Shown: in pieces, positions 53,116 through 63,860 of the stretch | How the letters are laid out: every line of letters begins with the position of its first letter | Position numbering within the stretch: position 1 is the stretch's first letter | DNA from: Terrimonas sp. | GTDB taxonomy: Bacteria; Bacteroidota; Bacteroidia; Chitinophagales; Chitinophagaceae | Reading direction: 5' to 3' | DNA: 64,000 nucleotides | Assembly (NCBI GenBank): GCA_016125075.1 | Contig: WGMO01000007.1 | Location: forward strand, 91,491 to 155,490 | The notes under the pieces: model-generated | Databases searched by the model: none | What the model was told of the DNA's origin: nothing | The model's input: the letters and a program-made list of their open reading frames with translations, nothing else | Position numbers and translations under genes: made by a program

Positions 53116-55035
53116 ATGAACAAAAAAGCAAAAACAGGATTTTATCTGCTCTGGCTGCACCTGGGACTCGTCGGACCGCTTTTTGCCTGGCAAAAGGATC
53201 CCCAGGTTGAATCCAATAAAAGTCTGGCGGAAAAATTTGCATTACGGGCTCTGGCAGCCCGGAACACCAATGCCGATACCTGTATCTTCTATGCCCAAAA
53301 AGCATATGTAATGGCCGCAACAACAAACGAAGCTGTGGGAAAGATGATGGCCAATTATGCCATGGGACAGGCGGAAATCGTGAAAGGCAGGTACCAGTCT
53401 GCCATCACCTACTTTGACCAGACAATGGCAATCGCTAAAAAAAGCAGGAACGATTCCATGATGGGAAATGTTTTCGGGGCCATCGGTACCAGCTTATGGC
53501 AACTCGGCAAACATGCCGAAGCCATCGAAAATCAATTCAAAGCCTTATCCATTCGAGAACAGGTCGGTGACCGCGATGGGATGATCGCTTCCAAGATAAA
53601 TATCGGGATGGTGTACCAGTCGCAGGACAAAACTGATTTGGCGGAGAAATATATCAAAGAGGCTTTAAAGGATCTTGAAACCTACGAATCACCACGGCTC
53701 CGGATTTCCGCTTTACACATGCTGGCAAATATCTATGGTATGCAGGGGAAGATCAGGGAAGCATTGTCCCTTGACAGCGCGGGAATCGACCTTTCCGAAA
53801 AAACGAATAACCTTTTCTCAAAGGCCATGTTTTATGATAATATGGGAAACTGCTATATGTATGCCGACCCCCCCGATTACAGGAAGGCCTATGATTATTT
53901 TCAACTGACTATCGGGATCGACTCCTCATTTGGTAATAAAAAACAGATGAGTGACAGTTACCTCAACCTGGGTCACCTGTTCATTATTCAGAAAAAATAT
54001 ACGCAATCCATCCCCTATTTATTTCGGTCGGTGAGCCTGGCCGATGCATCCGGTTATACACAGGGAAAGAAACTGGCCTATGAATACCTTGCAGAAGCCT
54101 ATCAAAAATCGGGAAACCCCGCTCAGGCTTATACGGTGTTCAAAAAAGCCGTCGCTGTAAAAGACAGTTTACTGAATATCCAGTCAGAAGCCAGGATCGC
54201 TGAATTACAAACCATCTACGAAACCGAAAAAAAACAGAAACAGATTGAATTGCAGCAGGAACAGCTGAGCAAAAAAAATTATATCCTGGCCGGTACTATA
54301 CTTATTGCCTTTTTGGCGGCCATGTCGGGTTATCTTTATTACCGGCGATACCGCTTAAAGCAAAAAAACAGGTTACAGCAGGCCATCATGCTGCAACAGC
54401 AACTGGCCGCAAAAGCCGTGATGGAAGCCGAAGAAAAAGAACGGGAACGCATCGCCAGGGACCTTCATGACGGGGTCGGGCAAATGATGAGTGCTGCAAA
54501 GATGAATCTTTCCGCATTTGAATCTGAGCTGCAGATAAAAGATGGGCAACAGAAGGCCTCTTTTGAAAAAATAATTTCCCTGGTAGATGAAAGCTGCAAA
54601 GAAGTCCGCAGCGTTTCCCATCACATGATGCCGAATGCCCTTTTGAAGAGGGGGTTGGCTGCCGCAATCCGTGATTTTGTGGAAAAACTCGATAGCAAGG
54701 TCATCAAAGTACACCTTGTTACAGAAGGGATCGATCAAAGTATCGATTCCGTTATCGAAACCGTTTTGTACCGAGTTATCCAGGAATCCGTGAACAATGT
54801 CATCAAGCACGCTGGTGCCAACCACCTTGATATTTCCATCATCCGGGACCATGAGGGTATCAGCGCCACAATAGAAGACAATGGAAAAGGGTTCGATTTG
54901 AGCCAGGGTGGAATTTCCGAAGGCCTGGGGCTGAAAAACATCAGGACCCGGATTGAATACCTCAAAGGAACGGTCGATATCGATGCTGCCCCGGGTAAAG
55001 GGACCCTGGTGGCTATTCATGTCCCTTTACATTAA
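53116..55035 (+). CDS. TPR-sensor histidine kinase (HisKA_3/NarX type)
   Basis: A 639-residue inner-membrane kinase. After a signal or anchor at the N terminus, residues about 60-370 form tetratricopeptide repeats on the periplasmic side (AEAIENQFKALSIREQVGDRDG, YKLAYEYLAEAYQKSG-like units). One transmembrane helix follows at about 392-412 (YILAGTILIAFLAAMSGYLYY), then a coiled coil, the HisKA_3 box ERIARDLHDGVGQMMSA with the phosphoacceptor His near 452, and a HATPase_c domain (ESVNNVIKHAGA, IEDNGKGFD, GLGLKNIRTR). The partner is the LuxR-type regulator whose start overlaps its end by 17 bases. The signal is unknown. Confidence 0.92.
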   Translation: MNKKAKTGFYLLWLHLGLVGPLFAWQKDPQVESNKSLAEKFALRALAARNTNADTCIFYAQKAYVMAATTNEAVGKMMANYAMGQAEIVKGRYQSAITYFDQTMAIAKKSRNDSMMGNVFGAIGTSLWQLGKHAEAIENQFKALSIREQVGDRDGMIASKINIGMVYQSQDKTDLAEKYIKEALKDLETYESPRLRISALHMLANIYGMQGKIREALSLDSAGIDLSEKTNNLFSKAMFYDNMGNCYMYADPPDYRKAYDYFQLTIGIDSSFGNKKQMSDSYLNLGHLFIIQKKYTQSIPYLFRSVSLADASGYTQGKKLAYEYLAEAYQKSGNPAQAYTVFKKAVAVKDSLLNIQSEARIAELQTIYETEKKQKQIELQQEQLSKKNYILAGTILIAFLAAMSGYLYYRRYRLKQKNRLQQAIMLQQQLAAKAVMEAEEKERERIARDLHDGVGQMMSAAKMNLSAFESELQIKDGQQKASFEKIISLVDESCKEVRSVSHHMMPNALLKRGLAAAIRDFVEKLDSKVIKVHLVTEGIDQSIDSVIETVLYRVIQESVNNVIKHAGANHLDISIIRDHEGISATIEDNGKGFDLSQGGISEGLGLKNIRTRIEYLKGTVDIDAAPGKGTLVAIHVPLH

Positions 55036-55705
55036 AACTTATATTTATCAAATAAAACTATCAGCCATTCAACCGAAAATTACGATAGCACTTGTCGATG
55101 ACCACCAGATCGTAATCGATGGTTTACTTTCATTGCTCAAGGGCAACCCACATTTCCAGCTGGCCTTTGCTACGACTAATCCCCTGCTGGTCATGGAAAA
55201 CCTGGCAAAAAAACCAGCCGACATCCTGCTGACCGATATCATGATGCCGGGCCTGGCAGGCAACGAACTCGCCAAAAAAGTAAAAGAAAAATATCCCGGT
55301 ATCAAAATCCTGGCCTTGTCGATGAGCGGGCAGGGAGAACTTGTTAACCAGATGATCGATGAGTCAGATATTTCAGGATATATTTTGAAAAATGTCGGTA
55401 AACAGGAATTATTACAGGCCCTGCATAAAATTGCCGGCGGCGGAATCTATTTCAGCGAGGAAGTGATCAGGGAACTACAGAAAAATGAAGAGCGGAAAAA
55501 GATCAAGGAAGAAATTCACCTGACAGAACGGGAAATCGAGATCCTCCGGCTGATTGAAAAAGAATATAATAACCGGCAGATCGCCGATGCACTATTCATC
55601 AGCGAAAGGACCGTAGAGACCCATCGAAAAAATATTTTCCGGAAAACCAATACCGGTAGTGTGATCGGTCTGGTGAAATATGCATACCAGCACCGGCTGA
55701 TCTGA
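55019..55705 (+). CDS. LuxR/NarL-family response regulator
   Basis: A 228-residue regulator. The frame is open from 54953, but I take the ATG at 55019, inside the last codons of the kinase gene, which gives a short leader before the receiver. The receiver domain has ALVDDHQ at the start, phosphoacceptor Asp73 in LLTDIMMPG and a Lys in YILKNVG. The C-terminal helix-turn-helix spans about 165-228 (LTEREIEILRLI, ISERTVETHRKNIFRK). It is the natural partner of the TPR kinase. It ends 3 bases before the convergent ribBA stop. Confidence 0.92.
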   Translation: MSLYIKTYIYQIKLSAIQPKITIALVDDHQIVIDGLLSLLKGNPHFQLAFATTNPLLVMENLAKKPADILLTDIMMPGLAGNELAKKVKEKYPGIKILALSMSGQGELVNQMIDESDISGYILKNVGKQELLQALHKIAGGGIYFSEEVIRELQKNEERKKIKEEIHLTEREIEILRLIEKEYNNRQIADALFISERTVETHRKNIFRKTNTGSVIGLVKYAYQHRLI

Positions 55706-55708
55706 ACC

Positions 55709-56914
55709 TCATTCATCACCCGGTAATTCATGGCCCAGCCTGTCTCTTTTTGTAGCGAGGTATTTTTTGTTAAAGGGATTCGGATGTATCTGCAAAGGGA
55801 TATTCTCAACGACTTCAAGACCATACCCGATCAAGCCCACCCTTTTTTTAGGGTTATTACTGATCAGCTTCAGTTTGGAGATACCCAGATGACGCAGGAT
55901 CTGTGCACCCACCCCATAGTCGCGCTGGTCCATCTGGAAACCGAGATGAAGGTTGGCATCAACCGTATCCATCCCCTCTTCCTGCAGGCGATATGCTTTT
56001 AGTTTATTCAGTAAGCCAATGCCCCTTCCTTCCTGGTTCATATACAGGATGGCACCCTTCCCTTCTTTTTCCACCATGCGCATGGCTGCATGCAATTGTT
56101 CTCCGCAATCACAACGCATGGACCCAAGGATATCACCGGTAAAACAGGAAGAGTGGACCCTCACCATCAGGGGCTCATCTTTTTCCCATTCCCCTTTCAC
56201 CAGGGCCAGGTGTTCATTTTTTGTGTTTTTTTCCTGGAAAGCAATAAGTTTGAAATGCCCGTATTTCGTAGGCATATCCACTTTTACAATCTCATCAATC
56301 AGGGAATCGCGGGTGATTCGGTATTCAATCAGGTCTTTAATGGAGATGATCTTAAAATCAAATTTTTTCGCCACTTCTATAAGCTGGGGCAATCGCGCCA
56401 TACTGCCGTCATCATTCATGATTTCCACCAAAACTCCGGCTGGCTGGAATCCGGCTAAACGGGCCAGATCGATCGTGGCTTCTGTATGACCGGCCCTTCT
56501 CAAAACACCGCCTCTTTTGGCCCTGAGCGGAAATATATGTCCGGGTCTGCCCAGGTCTTCGGGAACCGTATGGGGATCTATCAGGGCCTGCACCGTCTTT
56601 GAACGATCCTGCGCCGATATGCCGGTGGTACATCCATGACCCAGCAGGTCAACCGAAACAGTAAAGGCGGTTTCATGCAGGGCGGTATTGTTGTTTACCA
56701 TCAATTCCAGCTTCAGTTCCTCGCATCGTTCTTCCAATAAGGGCACACAAATCAGACCCCTCCCATGCTTGGTCATGAAATTAATCACATCCGGACTTAT
56801 TTTTTCTGCCGCACAAACAAAATCACCTTCATTCTCACGGTCTTCATCATCCACAACAATGACAATCTTGCCCGCTTTTATGTCTTCGATCGCACTCTCG
56901 ATAGTATCCAGCAT
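55709..56914 (-). CDS. ribBA: Bifunctional DHBP synthase / GTP cyclohydrolase II (riboflavin biosynthesis)
   Basis: A 401-residue fusion catalysing the two entry steps of riboflavin synthesis. RibB (1-205) has [13 protein letters not shown] (metal-binding acidic loop), [27 protein letters not shown] and [12 protein letters not shown]. RibA (206-401) has [15 protein letters not shown] followed by the zinc cysteines in [17 protein letters not shown], and the C-terminal [17 protein letters not shown]. All catalytic blocks are present, so both activities should work. It is apparently monocistronic and divergent from the first TonB receptor across a 194-base region. Confidence 0.97.
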   Translation of the reverse strand: MLDTIESAIEDIKAGKIVIVVDDEDRENEGDFVCAAEKISPDVINFMTKHGRGLICVPLLEERCEELKLELMVNNNTALHETAFTVSVDLLGHGCTTGISAQDRSKTVQALIDPHTVPEDLGRPGHIFPLRAKRGGVLRRAGHTEATIDLARLAGFQPAGVLVEIMNDDGSMARLPQLIEVAKKFDFKIISIKDLIEYRITRDSLIDEIVKVDMPTKYGHFKLIAFQEKNTKNEHLALVKGEWEKDEPLMVRVHSSCFTGDILGSMRCDCGEQLHAAMRMVEKEGKGAILYMNQEGRGIGLLNKLKAYRLQEEGMDTVDANLHLGFQMDQRDYGVGAQILRHLGISKLKLISNNPKKRVGLIGYGLEVVENIPLQIHPNPFNKKYLATKRDRLGHELPGDE

Positions 56915-57108
56915 CCTTTAAGATTTGACTGCAAAATTAGAAACAAATATTGGCGGAGGAAAGTTTTATACTCCTATCTTTGAACCCTCGATCCATTCTC
57001 TTATTGAAACAAATCCGGGCTTGCTTAAGGTAATAAATTGTTAATATTTATCCCGTGAATCAGTTTTCAAAAATCGCTTTCTTTGCACCAAAATTTAATA
57101 TAACGCTT

Positions 57109-60100
57109 ATGTTTAAGAGAAGTATTCCCTTGATTATTTTGTTGATTTCCATGTCATTACTCACAATGGCACAGGTTACAACAAGTAGTTTGACCGGAAA
57201 GGTTAAAACAGATAAGAATGAGCCGTTGGTAGGCGCTTCCGTAACCCTGACGCATATCCCCACCAAATCGGTTTATACCACGATTTCCAGGAAAGACGGT
57301 CGTTTCGATTTTGGAAATATTAATCCCGGGGGGCCTTATACCCTCGAAATTTCTTTTACCGGTTTTGACAAAATGGTAAAGGAGGATATCTATATAGGAC
57401 TTGGTGAAACCTCCCGCCAGGATATCACCATGGGCCAGGATGTAAAAACCTTATCGGAAGTGGTGCTGGCAGCCGGCAGAAGGGCAAGGGAAGGTGCCAA
57501 AGGAGGCGCTGAAACAAGTGTAGGAAGGGATAAGATGACAAATCTGCCAACGGTAGGCAGGAATATTTCCGACTATCTGCGCTATGTACCTCAGGCCAAA
57601 ATAACCGGCGACGGTGGTATTTCCCTCGCAGGCCAGAACAACCGCTATAACTCGTTTTATATCGATGGAGCTGTGAATAATGATGTATTTGGTTTGTCAG
57701 CTTCCGGAACAAACGGCGGACAGGCCGGCATTGCCCCTATTTCCATCGACGCCATCGACCAGTTCCAGGTTGTACTTTCCCCATATGATGCATCACTGGG
57801 TAATTTTACCGGAGGTGGTATCAATGCAATTACCAGGAGCGGTACTAATGAAATACAGGGATCTGCCTATTACTTCTTCCGCAACCAGGACCTTTCGGGC
57901 AAAACACCCGGAGTGGATAAAAGCGTAGCCACGAAACTGGCCAATTTCACCAACAAGACCTATGGTTTCAGGGTAGGCTTCCCTATTGTAAAGAATAAGA
58001 TATTCCTGTTCCTGAATGGTGAAGTTCAGAGAGATACAAGACCTCAGCCCTTCGATTTCAGCACTTATAACGGAACATCTTCCGAAGCTGATATCCAAAC
58101 CCTGACGAACTATTTAGGAAGCCAGTATGGTTATTCCCCCGGGGGTTACCTTGACAATGCGGAGAAAGTCAATTCCAACAGGATTGTTTCAAAACTCGAC
58201 TGGAACCTGAACAGCAAGAACAAACTGAGCCTCAGTTACCGGTATAACCAGGGAGAAAGGTACAATACCAGCCGCAGCAGTAACAGTACAATCAATTTCT
58301 ATAATAACGGATATCTTTTCCCAAGCACTACCCATTCAGGTTCAGCAGAACTGAACTCAAGGTTTAACAAGGGCGCCAATAACAAGTTGTTACTGACTTT
58401 CACCAATGTAACAGACGACAGGGGTGCTATCGGGGATCCGTTTCCCAGAGTTACCATCAATGATGGTTCCGGGAGACTTGTTTTCGGGACGGAAGAGTTT
58501 TCGACCGGTAACCTGCTGAAACAAAACAACTATGCCCTGTTTGATGTGTTTAAATTCTATAAAAACAACCAAACCCTCTCCATCGGAACCGATAATGAGC
58601 TAAGTAATTCAACCAATATCTTTATCCGTCAGAATTACGGTTCCTATGTATTCCCTAACCTGACCACTTTCCTGAATGGTGGCATGGCATCAACCTATAA
58701 CAGGTCTTATTCCTTACTGGATCCGGGAAAATCCGGTGATGAGTCGGTCAATGCAGCTGCGAAATTTAACACGCTTCGCTTAGGTGTTTTTGTAAATGAT
58801 GAGATCAAAGTTGACGATGCATTAACGATTAATATCGGCCTGAGACTGGACAATACTAAATTCCTGACGACTCCCAAAACCGACGAATTCTTTAATGACA
58901 GCGCAGTGGCCAAGATCTCCCAGTATTATGATATGAAAGGCGCCCGTTCCGGGCAGATCTCCAGCCCTAAATGGTCATTAAACCCCCGTTTCGGGTTTGT
59001 GTATAAACTGCCCAAACACAATATGACTGTGCGCGGTGGTGCCGGCTTGTTTACAGGCAGGGTTCCCCTGGTATGGCCAGGTGGCGTTTACAATAACAAT
59101 GGGATCAGCCTTGCTGGTATTTCCAGAAGCAATGTGGCTTTCCGACCTGATCCTTTTGACCAGTATGTGGCCAGTGATTTCGGCATCAATGTTCCTAGGC
59201 CATCAGGACAAATTGACCTGATTGCAAAGGACTTCAAAATGAATAAAGTGGCGCGGACTTCCTTAGCCGTTGAAAAACTGGTGGCTAAAAACTGGAAGTT
59301 TACCATTGAAGGTATATACACCAGCAATATCAATGAGATTGATTACAAGCGAATTGATATCCTGCCCCCCACATTGCAAACAGTAGGTGCTGATGTGAGA
59401 CATGTTTATCCCCTTTCCGGAAATTTTACTGCACAGATACCTTTCCGTTCCAACGGAACCAACCCTTATACGGGCGTGTACCTGCTCAGTAATAATGAAG
59501 ACGGCAAAAAAGGCCATTCCTATTCACTCACTTTTTCTGCGGATAAAGCATGGAGCAATGGTTTTGCCGTTAATGCCAATTATACCCTGGGACATTCAAA
59601 AGTGCGAAATGAAGGTACCAGTTCACAAAACAACAGCCAGTGGAGGTATATGGAAACAGTTTATGGAAGGAACTTTATTGGTCAATCTACCAGCGACTAC
59701 GATCTGGGCAGCCGGATCAGCGTTTATGTGGCCAAGAAATTCACCTATGCCAATAACAAACTGGCCACCACGGTCTCCCTGGTGTACAATGGACAAAGCG
59801 GCAGCCCCTATAGCTATGTACTGAACCGCGGACTGATAAGGGATCTGGATAATTTTGAGACCAATGACCTGGCCTATATCCCCAAAGATGCTTCAGAAAT
59901 CATCTTTGTTCAAAATGGCAGCATGAGCCCCGCCGATCAGTGGAATGCATTTAATCAATATGTTGAAAATGACAAATACCTGAAAACACGTCGTGGCAAG
60001 TATACAGAAAGGAATGGGGCCCGTTTACCCTTCACCAATATCGTTGACCTTAAACTGCAACAGGATTTCAATATCAAGTTGGGGGCTAAGACCTACCAGG

Positions 60101-60342
60101 TACAGGTTACCTATGATGTTTTCAACTTTACCAATATGCTGAACAACAAATGGGGTAAAGCCTACTTCATGAGCAATGACCAGTATATCCTGCTCGATTT
60201 CCAGGGATATGTCAGCAGTACAGACCTGACTCCTTTATATAAATTCACAGCCCCTGCTTCCGGAACGCCCTATAATATCTCCGACGGGGTATTCAACAGC
60301 GCCCGCTGGAGCAGCCAACTGGGTCTTCGCCTGAATTTCTAG
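57109..60342 (+). CDS. Oar-like TonB-dependent outer-membrane receptor, copy 1
   Basis: A receptor of about 1077 residues. I start at the ATG at 57109 (MFKRSIPLIILLISMSLLTMAQ signal peptide); the frame is open from a GTG at 57055. A carboxypeptidase-regulatory-like domain (SLTGKVKTDKNEPLVGASV) is followed by a plug with GRNISDYLRYVPQAKITGDG, GQNNRYNSFYIDGAVNNDVFG (in parts), SIDAIDQFQVVLSPYDAS, and a barrel ending SSQLGLRLNF. This is the OmpA/Oar-like TonB receptor group, distinct from SusC and without a SusD partner. The ligand is unknown. A close paralog follows 209 bases downstream. Confidence 0.9.
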   Translation: MFKRSIPLIILLISMSLLTMAQVTTSSLTGKVKTDKNEPLVGASVTLTHIPTKSVYTTISRKDGRFDFGNINPGGPYTLEISFTGFDKMVKEDIYIGLGETSRQDITMGQDVKTLSEVVLAAGRRAREGAKGGAETSVGRDKMTNLPTVGRNISDYLRYVPQAKITGDGGISLAGQNNRYNSFYIDGAVNNDVFGLSASGTNGGQAGIAPISIDAIDQFQVVLSPYDASLGNFTGGGINAITRSGTNEIQGSAYYFFRNQDLSGKTPGVDKSVATKLANFTNKTYGFRVGFPIVKNKIFLFLNGEVQRDTRPQPFDFSTYNGTSSEADIQTLTNYLGSQYGYSPGGYLDNAEKVNSNRIVSKLDWNLNSKNKLSLSYRYNQGERYNTSRSSNSTINFYNNGYLFPSTTHSGSAELNSRFNKGANNKLLLTFTNVTDDRGAIGDPFPRVTINDGSGRLVFGTEEFSTGNLLKQNNYALFDVFKFYKNNQTLSIGTDNELSNSTNIFIRQNYGSYVFPNLTTFLNGGMASTYNRSYSLLDPGKSGDESVNAAAKFNTLRLGVFVNDEIKVDDALTINIGLRLDNTKFLTTPKTDEFFNDSAVAKISQYYDMKGARSGQISSPKWSLNPRFGFVYKLPKHNMTVRGGAGLFTGRVPLVWPGGVYNNNGISLAGISRSNVAFRPDPFDQYVASDFGINVPRPSGQIDLIAKDFKMNKVARTSLAVEKLVAKNWKFTIEGIYTSNINEIDYKRIDILPPTLQTVGADVRHVYPLSGNFTAQIPFRSNGTNPYTGVYLLSNNEDGKKGHSYSLTFSADKAWSNGFAVNANYTLGHSKVRNEGTSSQNNSQWRYMETVYGRNFIGQSTSDYDLGSRISVYVAKKFTYANNKLATTVSLVYNGQSGSPYSYVLNRGLIRDLDNFETNDLAYIPKDASEIIFVQNGSMSPADQWNAFNQYVENDKYLKTRRGKYTERNGARLPFTNIVDLKLQQDFNIKLGAKTYQVQVTYDVFNFTNMLNNKWGKAYFMSNDQYILLDFQGYVSSTDLTPLYKFTAPASGTPYNISDGVFNSARWSSQLGLRLNF

Positions 60343-60362
60343 ATTTAGCAAGGAATAGCATT

Positions 60363-60390
60363 AAAACCCCTCAAAATGAGGGGTTTTTTT
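60363..60390 (+). terminator. Terminator after TonB receptor copy 1
   Basis: AAAACCCCTCA and TGAGGGGTTTT form an 11-base perfect stem around AAA, followed by TTT and an AT-rich tail, 20 bases after the stop codon. The stretch 60391-60551 to the next start holds an AT-rich presumptive promoter and nothing else I can identify. Confidence 0.9.
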
Positions 60391-60551
60391 ATTTTTTCAG
60401 GGAAAAGTTTTAGGATAGAATAAGCCTATATTTGATATTTGCAGCGAATTAAGATTTTTTTGAAGTCAAACTTTTTCAGGTAGTAAATTGCTATTAATTT
60501 GCTACTTTTATTTGGGTTTGCACAAAACCTGCAACCGAAAACTAAAAATTT

Positions 60552-63500
60552 ATGCTTAAGAGAATTATCAGACTTCTTTCAGTGCTGTTCGTATTGTCAT
60601 TTTCCGTACAGGCACAGGAGACAAACAGTAGTATTGGAGGCGTTGTATTAGGTTCCAATAACCAGGCTCTTGTAGGCGCGACCATTACAGCCATTCATGT
60701 CCCTACCGGCACCAAGTACATTGTGATTGCCCGGAGTAATGGCCGATATGATATCAGTAATATGACACCCGGTGGCCCTTATACCATTACGGCCACATTT
60801 GTGGGGTTTACCGATGAGAAAAGGGAAAATGTGTTCCTGAGCCTGGGAGAGAAATCTGCATTTAATTTTGTTTTGGCAGATAAGTCCGGTAACCTCACAG
60901 AACTGGTACTGACAGCCAGAAGGGCTGCTACGACAGGCCAGGGCGGTTCTCAAACCAGCATTGGCCGGGATAAAGTGGCCAATATTCCCACTGTTTCCAG
61001 GAGCTTAAATGATTACCTCCGGGTGACCCCGCAGGCTAAAATCACGGGTGATGGTGGTATATCCATTGCAGGCCAGAATAACAGGTATAATTCATTCTTC
61101 ATAGACGGCGCCATCAATAATGATGTATTTGGATTGGCTGCTTCCGGCACCAACGGTGGCCAGGCCAGTATCAACCCGATCTCGATTGATGCCATTGACC
61201 AGTTCCAGGTGGTATTATCACCATTTGATGCTTCACTGGGTGGGTTTACAGGTGGCGGTATCAATGCCACCACACGGTCCGGAACCAACGAATTACAGGG
61301 TTCTGCCTGGTATTATTACCGGGATGAACAACTGGCGGGCAAAACGCCCGGCAGTGTACCAGTCAGCCAACGGGTCAAACTGGATAATTTTAAAAATGAG
61401 ACATACGGTTTACGGTTCAGCGGTCCCCTGATCAAGAATAAACTTTTCTTTTTCATCCTGGGTGAAATGCAGCGCGACCAACGGCCACAGCCCTTCAATT
61501 TCAATGATTACAGGGGCCTGTCCACCATGTCGGATGTGGACAACCTGGTAACCCAGTTACAAACAAGGTACGGGTATGATGCCGGTGGATATTTAGATAA
61601 CCCCGAACAGGTAAAAGCCAACAGGATCACTACCAAATTAGACTGGAACCTTGGTAAGAATAACAGGACCAAATTATCATTAAGCTATCGTTACAACCAG
61701 GGAGAACGTTACAATACAAGCGCCAGCAGCAGTACGACGATCAACTTTTTCAATAACGGTATCCTGTTTCCCAGTAAGGCCAACACAGGAACAGCAGAGT
61801 TGAGGACCAGCCTGAAAAGAGGCGCTTCCAACCGTTTACTGGTTACCTATACGGATGTGATCGATAACCGTGACCCGATCGGTCAGCGTTTTCCCAGGGT
61901 TACCATCAATGATGGAAGTGGCCGCCTTGTTTTCGGTACTGAGAATTTTTCAACCGGTAACTATCTGAGCCAGAAGAACTGGACCTTCAACGACGCCTTT
62001 AAGTTTTACCTGGGGAATAACCTGATCTCGGTAGGAACCGATAACCTGATCAGTAAGGCCAATAACCTCTTCATCAGGGACCTTTATGGTAACTATACCT
62101 ATAATTCAATGAGTGATTTTCTGAATGATGCTACACCGGCTTTTTATTCCCATACTTATTCCAACCTTGAAGAAAAAACGGATGAGACCAATTCAAAATC
62201 GGCCGCCAAATTCAATTACCTGAACCTGGCATTCTTTATCAATGATGAAATCAAAGCCAACCAGAACCTGACCTTGAATTTTGGCATCAGGGCCGATAAA
62301 ACGGTTTTCCAGACCACACCCAATGCAGATCCTTTCTTTAACGATACGGCGATTGCGGCAATTTCACAGTACTATGACCTTCGCGGTGCACGTTCCGGGC
62401 AAATCTCTAAAGTTCCCTGGTCCATTTCACCCAGGTTTGGATTCACGTTAAGGATCCCCGAAGAAAATTCAACCATTCGTGGTGGTATCGGCCTGTTTAC
62501 CGGAAGAATGCCATTGGTATGGCCGGGTGGTGTCTACAACAATACGGGTATCAATCTCGGATCTGTGAATCAAAGTACTCCTGGATTCTCAACCTACTAT
62601 TCCGGTTTCAGACCAGATCCTTTGGGCCAGTATACCCCCGCCGATTTCAATACCAGTGCCAGTTCAGCAAAAGGACAGGTGGACCTCATGGCGGCTGAGT
62701 TTAAATTACCCAAACTTTTACGGACAACCCTAAGTGTAGAAAAAAGGTTCATGAAAGGCTGGACATTAACGGTAGAAGGTTTGCTCAGTAAAAACATCAA
62801 TGAGATCTATTACCAGAATGTAAATATCATTCCTCCTGCTTTGATGTCTGCAGGACCCGGTGCCCGCACAGTTTACTCTTTCAGCGGTACCCCCAGCAGG
62901 ATTGGTCTTTTGCCCGGCGGTGGCAACCCATATGGAAGTAATGATATTTTCCTGCTGTATAATAATGATAATAAAAAAAGGAGGGGCTTCTCTTATAATT
63001 TAACAGCCATCATCGAAAAATCATTCAGCAAAGGATGGAGCGGTAGCCTGAGTTATACTTATGGTAATTCCATCGTTACCAATGAAGGTACCAGTTCCCA
63101 GAATAACAGCCAGTGGCGTTTTATGGAGACCGTTAACGGGAGGAATTTCCTGGGACTCTCCACTTCTGATTTTGACCTGGGTCACCGTTTTTATGGTTAT
63201 CTGTCAAAGAAATTTGTTTACGGCACTAAAAAGATGGCCGCCACCACCATTACCCTGGTGTATAATGGTCAGCAGGGCTCTCCCTTCAGCTGGGTTTACC
63301 AGAGAAGCATGGTGGGAGACCGCGGTAGAAGTGAAGGCAATGACCTGATGTATATCCCCACTGCTTCCGAAATAAAAACCATGACTTTCCTGAGCACTAC
63401 AGTGAATGGGGTTACTTTCACACAGGCTGACCAACGACTTCTTTTGGAGAATTACATTACAGGCAGCAAGTACCTGAATAAGCACAGGGGGCAGTTTGCA

Positions 63501-63839
63501 GAACGGAATGGCGACCGGTTGCCATGGAGCCATTTGCTGGATCTGAGCCTGAAACAGGACTTCTCCCTGAGAATGGGTAAAAAAGTATATTCCTTACAGC
63601 TGACCTACGATATTTATAACTTTACAAACTTCCTGAACCGTAACTGGGGTAAGACCTATTTCTTATCAAATGACCAATACGGATTATTTGAATTTAATAG
63701 TTATACCAGTTCCGGTAACTTAACACCCCGGTATATTTTCCGTCCACAGACAGGTACGCCCTGGAGCTTAAGCACCAGTACGGCACCCGGTCTCAGCGCA
63801 AGATGGCTAAGCCAGGTGGGTGTACGTTTATCCTTTTAA
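60552..63839 (+). CDS. Oar-like TonB-dependent outer-membrane receptor, copy 2
   Basis: A 1095-residue receptor with a signal peptide (MLKRIIRLLSVLFVLSFSVQAQ). The same layout as copy 1: a regulatory-like domain (SIGGVVLGSNNQALVGATI), a plug with RVTPQAKITGDGGISIAGQ, YNSFFIDGAINNDVFGLA, DAIDQFQVVLSPFDAS, and a barrel ending LSQVGVRLSF. It is highly similar to copy 1 along its full length, so it arose by tandem duplication. Each copy has its own terminator and upstream region, so they may be expressed separately. The ligand is unknown. Confidence 0.92.
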   Translation: MLKRIIRLLSVLFVLSFSVQAQETNSSIGGVVLGSNNQALVGATITAIHVPTGTKYIVIARSNGRYDISNMTPGGPYTITATFVGFTDEKRENVFLSLGEKSAFNFVLADKSGNLTELVLTARRAATTGQGGSQTSIGRDKVANIPTVSRSLNDYLRVTPQAKITGDGGISIAGQNNRYNSFFIDGAINNDVFGLAASGTNGGQASINPISIDAIDQFQVVLSPFDASLGGFTGGGINATTRSGTNELQGSAWYYYRDEQLAGKTPGSVPVSQRVKLDNFKNETYGLRFSGPLIKNKLFFFILGEMQRDQRPQPFNFNDYRGLSTMSDVDNLVTQLQTRYGYDAGGYLDNPEQVKANRITTKLDWNLGKNNRTKLSLSYRYNQGERYNTSASSSTTINFFNNGILFPSKANTGTAELRTSLKRGASNRLLVTYTDVIDNRDPIGQRFPRVTINDGSGRLVFGTENFSTGNYLSQKNWTFNDAFKFYLGNNLISVGTDNLISKANNLFIRDLYGNYTYNSMSDFLNDATPAFYSHTYSNLEEKTDETNSKSAAKFNYLNLAFFINDEIKANQNLTLNFGIRADKTVFQTTPNADPFFNDTAIAAISQYYDLRGARSGQISKVPWSISPRFGFTLRIPEENSTIRGGIGLFTGRMPLVWPGGVYNNTGINLGSVNQSTPGFSTYYSGFRPDPLGQYTPADFNTSASSAKGQVDLMAAEFKLPKLLRTTLSVEKRFMKGWTLTVEGLLSKNINEIYYQNVNIIPPALMSAGPGARTVYSFSGTPSRIGLLPGGGNPYGSNDIFLLYNNDNKKRRGFSYNLTAIIEKSFSKGWSGSLSYTYGNSIVTNEGTSSQNNSQWRFMETVNGRNFLGLSTSDFDLGHRFYGYLSKKFVYGTKKMAATTITLVYNGQQGSPFSWVYQRSMVGDRGRSEGNDLMYIPTASEIKTMTFLSTTVNGVTFTQADQRLLLENYITGSKYLNKHRGQFAERNGDRLPWSHLLDLSLKQDFSLRMGKKVYSLQLTYDIYNFTNFLNRNWGKTYFLSNDQYGLFEFNSYTSSGNLTPRYIFRPQTGTPWSLSTSTAPGLSARWLSQVGVRLSF

Positions 63840-63860
63840 CCGACCTGCACATGTCAAATA

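Noticed and set aside
60481..60527. Possible promoter of TonB receptor copy 2 (TTG, 22 bases, TGGGTTTG)
   Set aside because: The -7 box has a mismatch to TAnnTTTG and several other TTTG strings occur nearby, so the choice is arbitrary.
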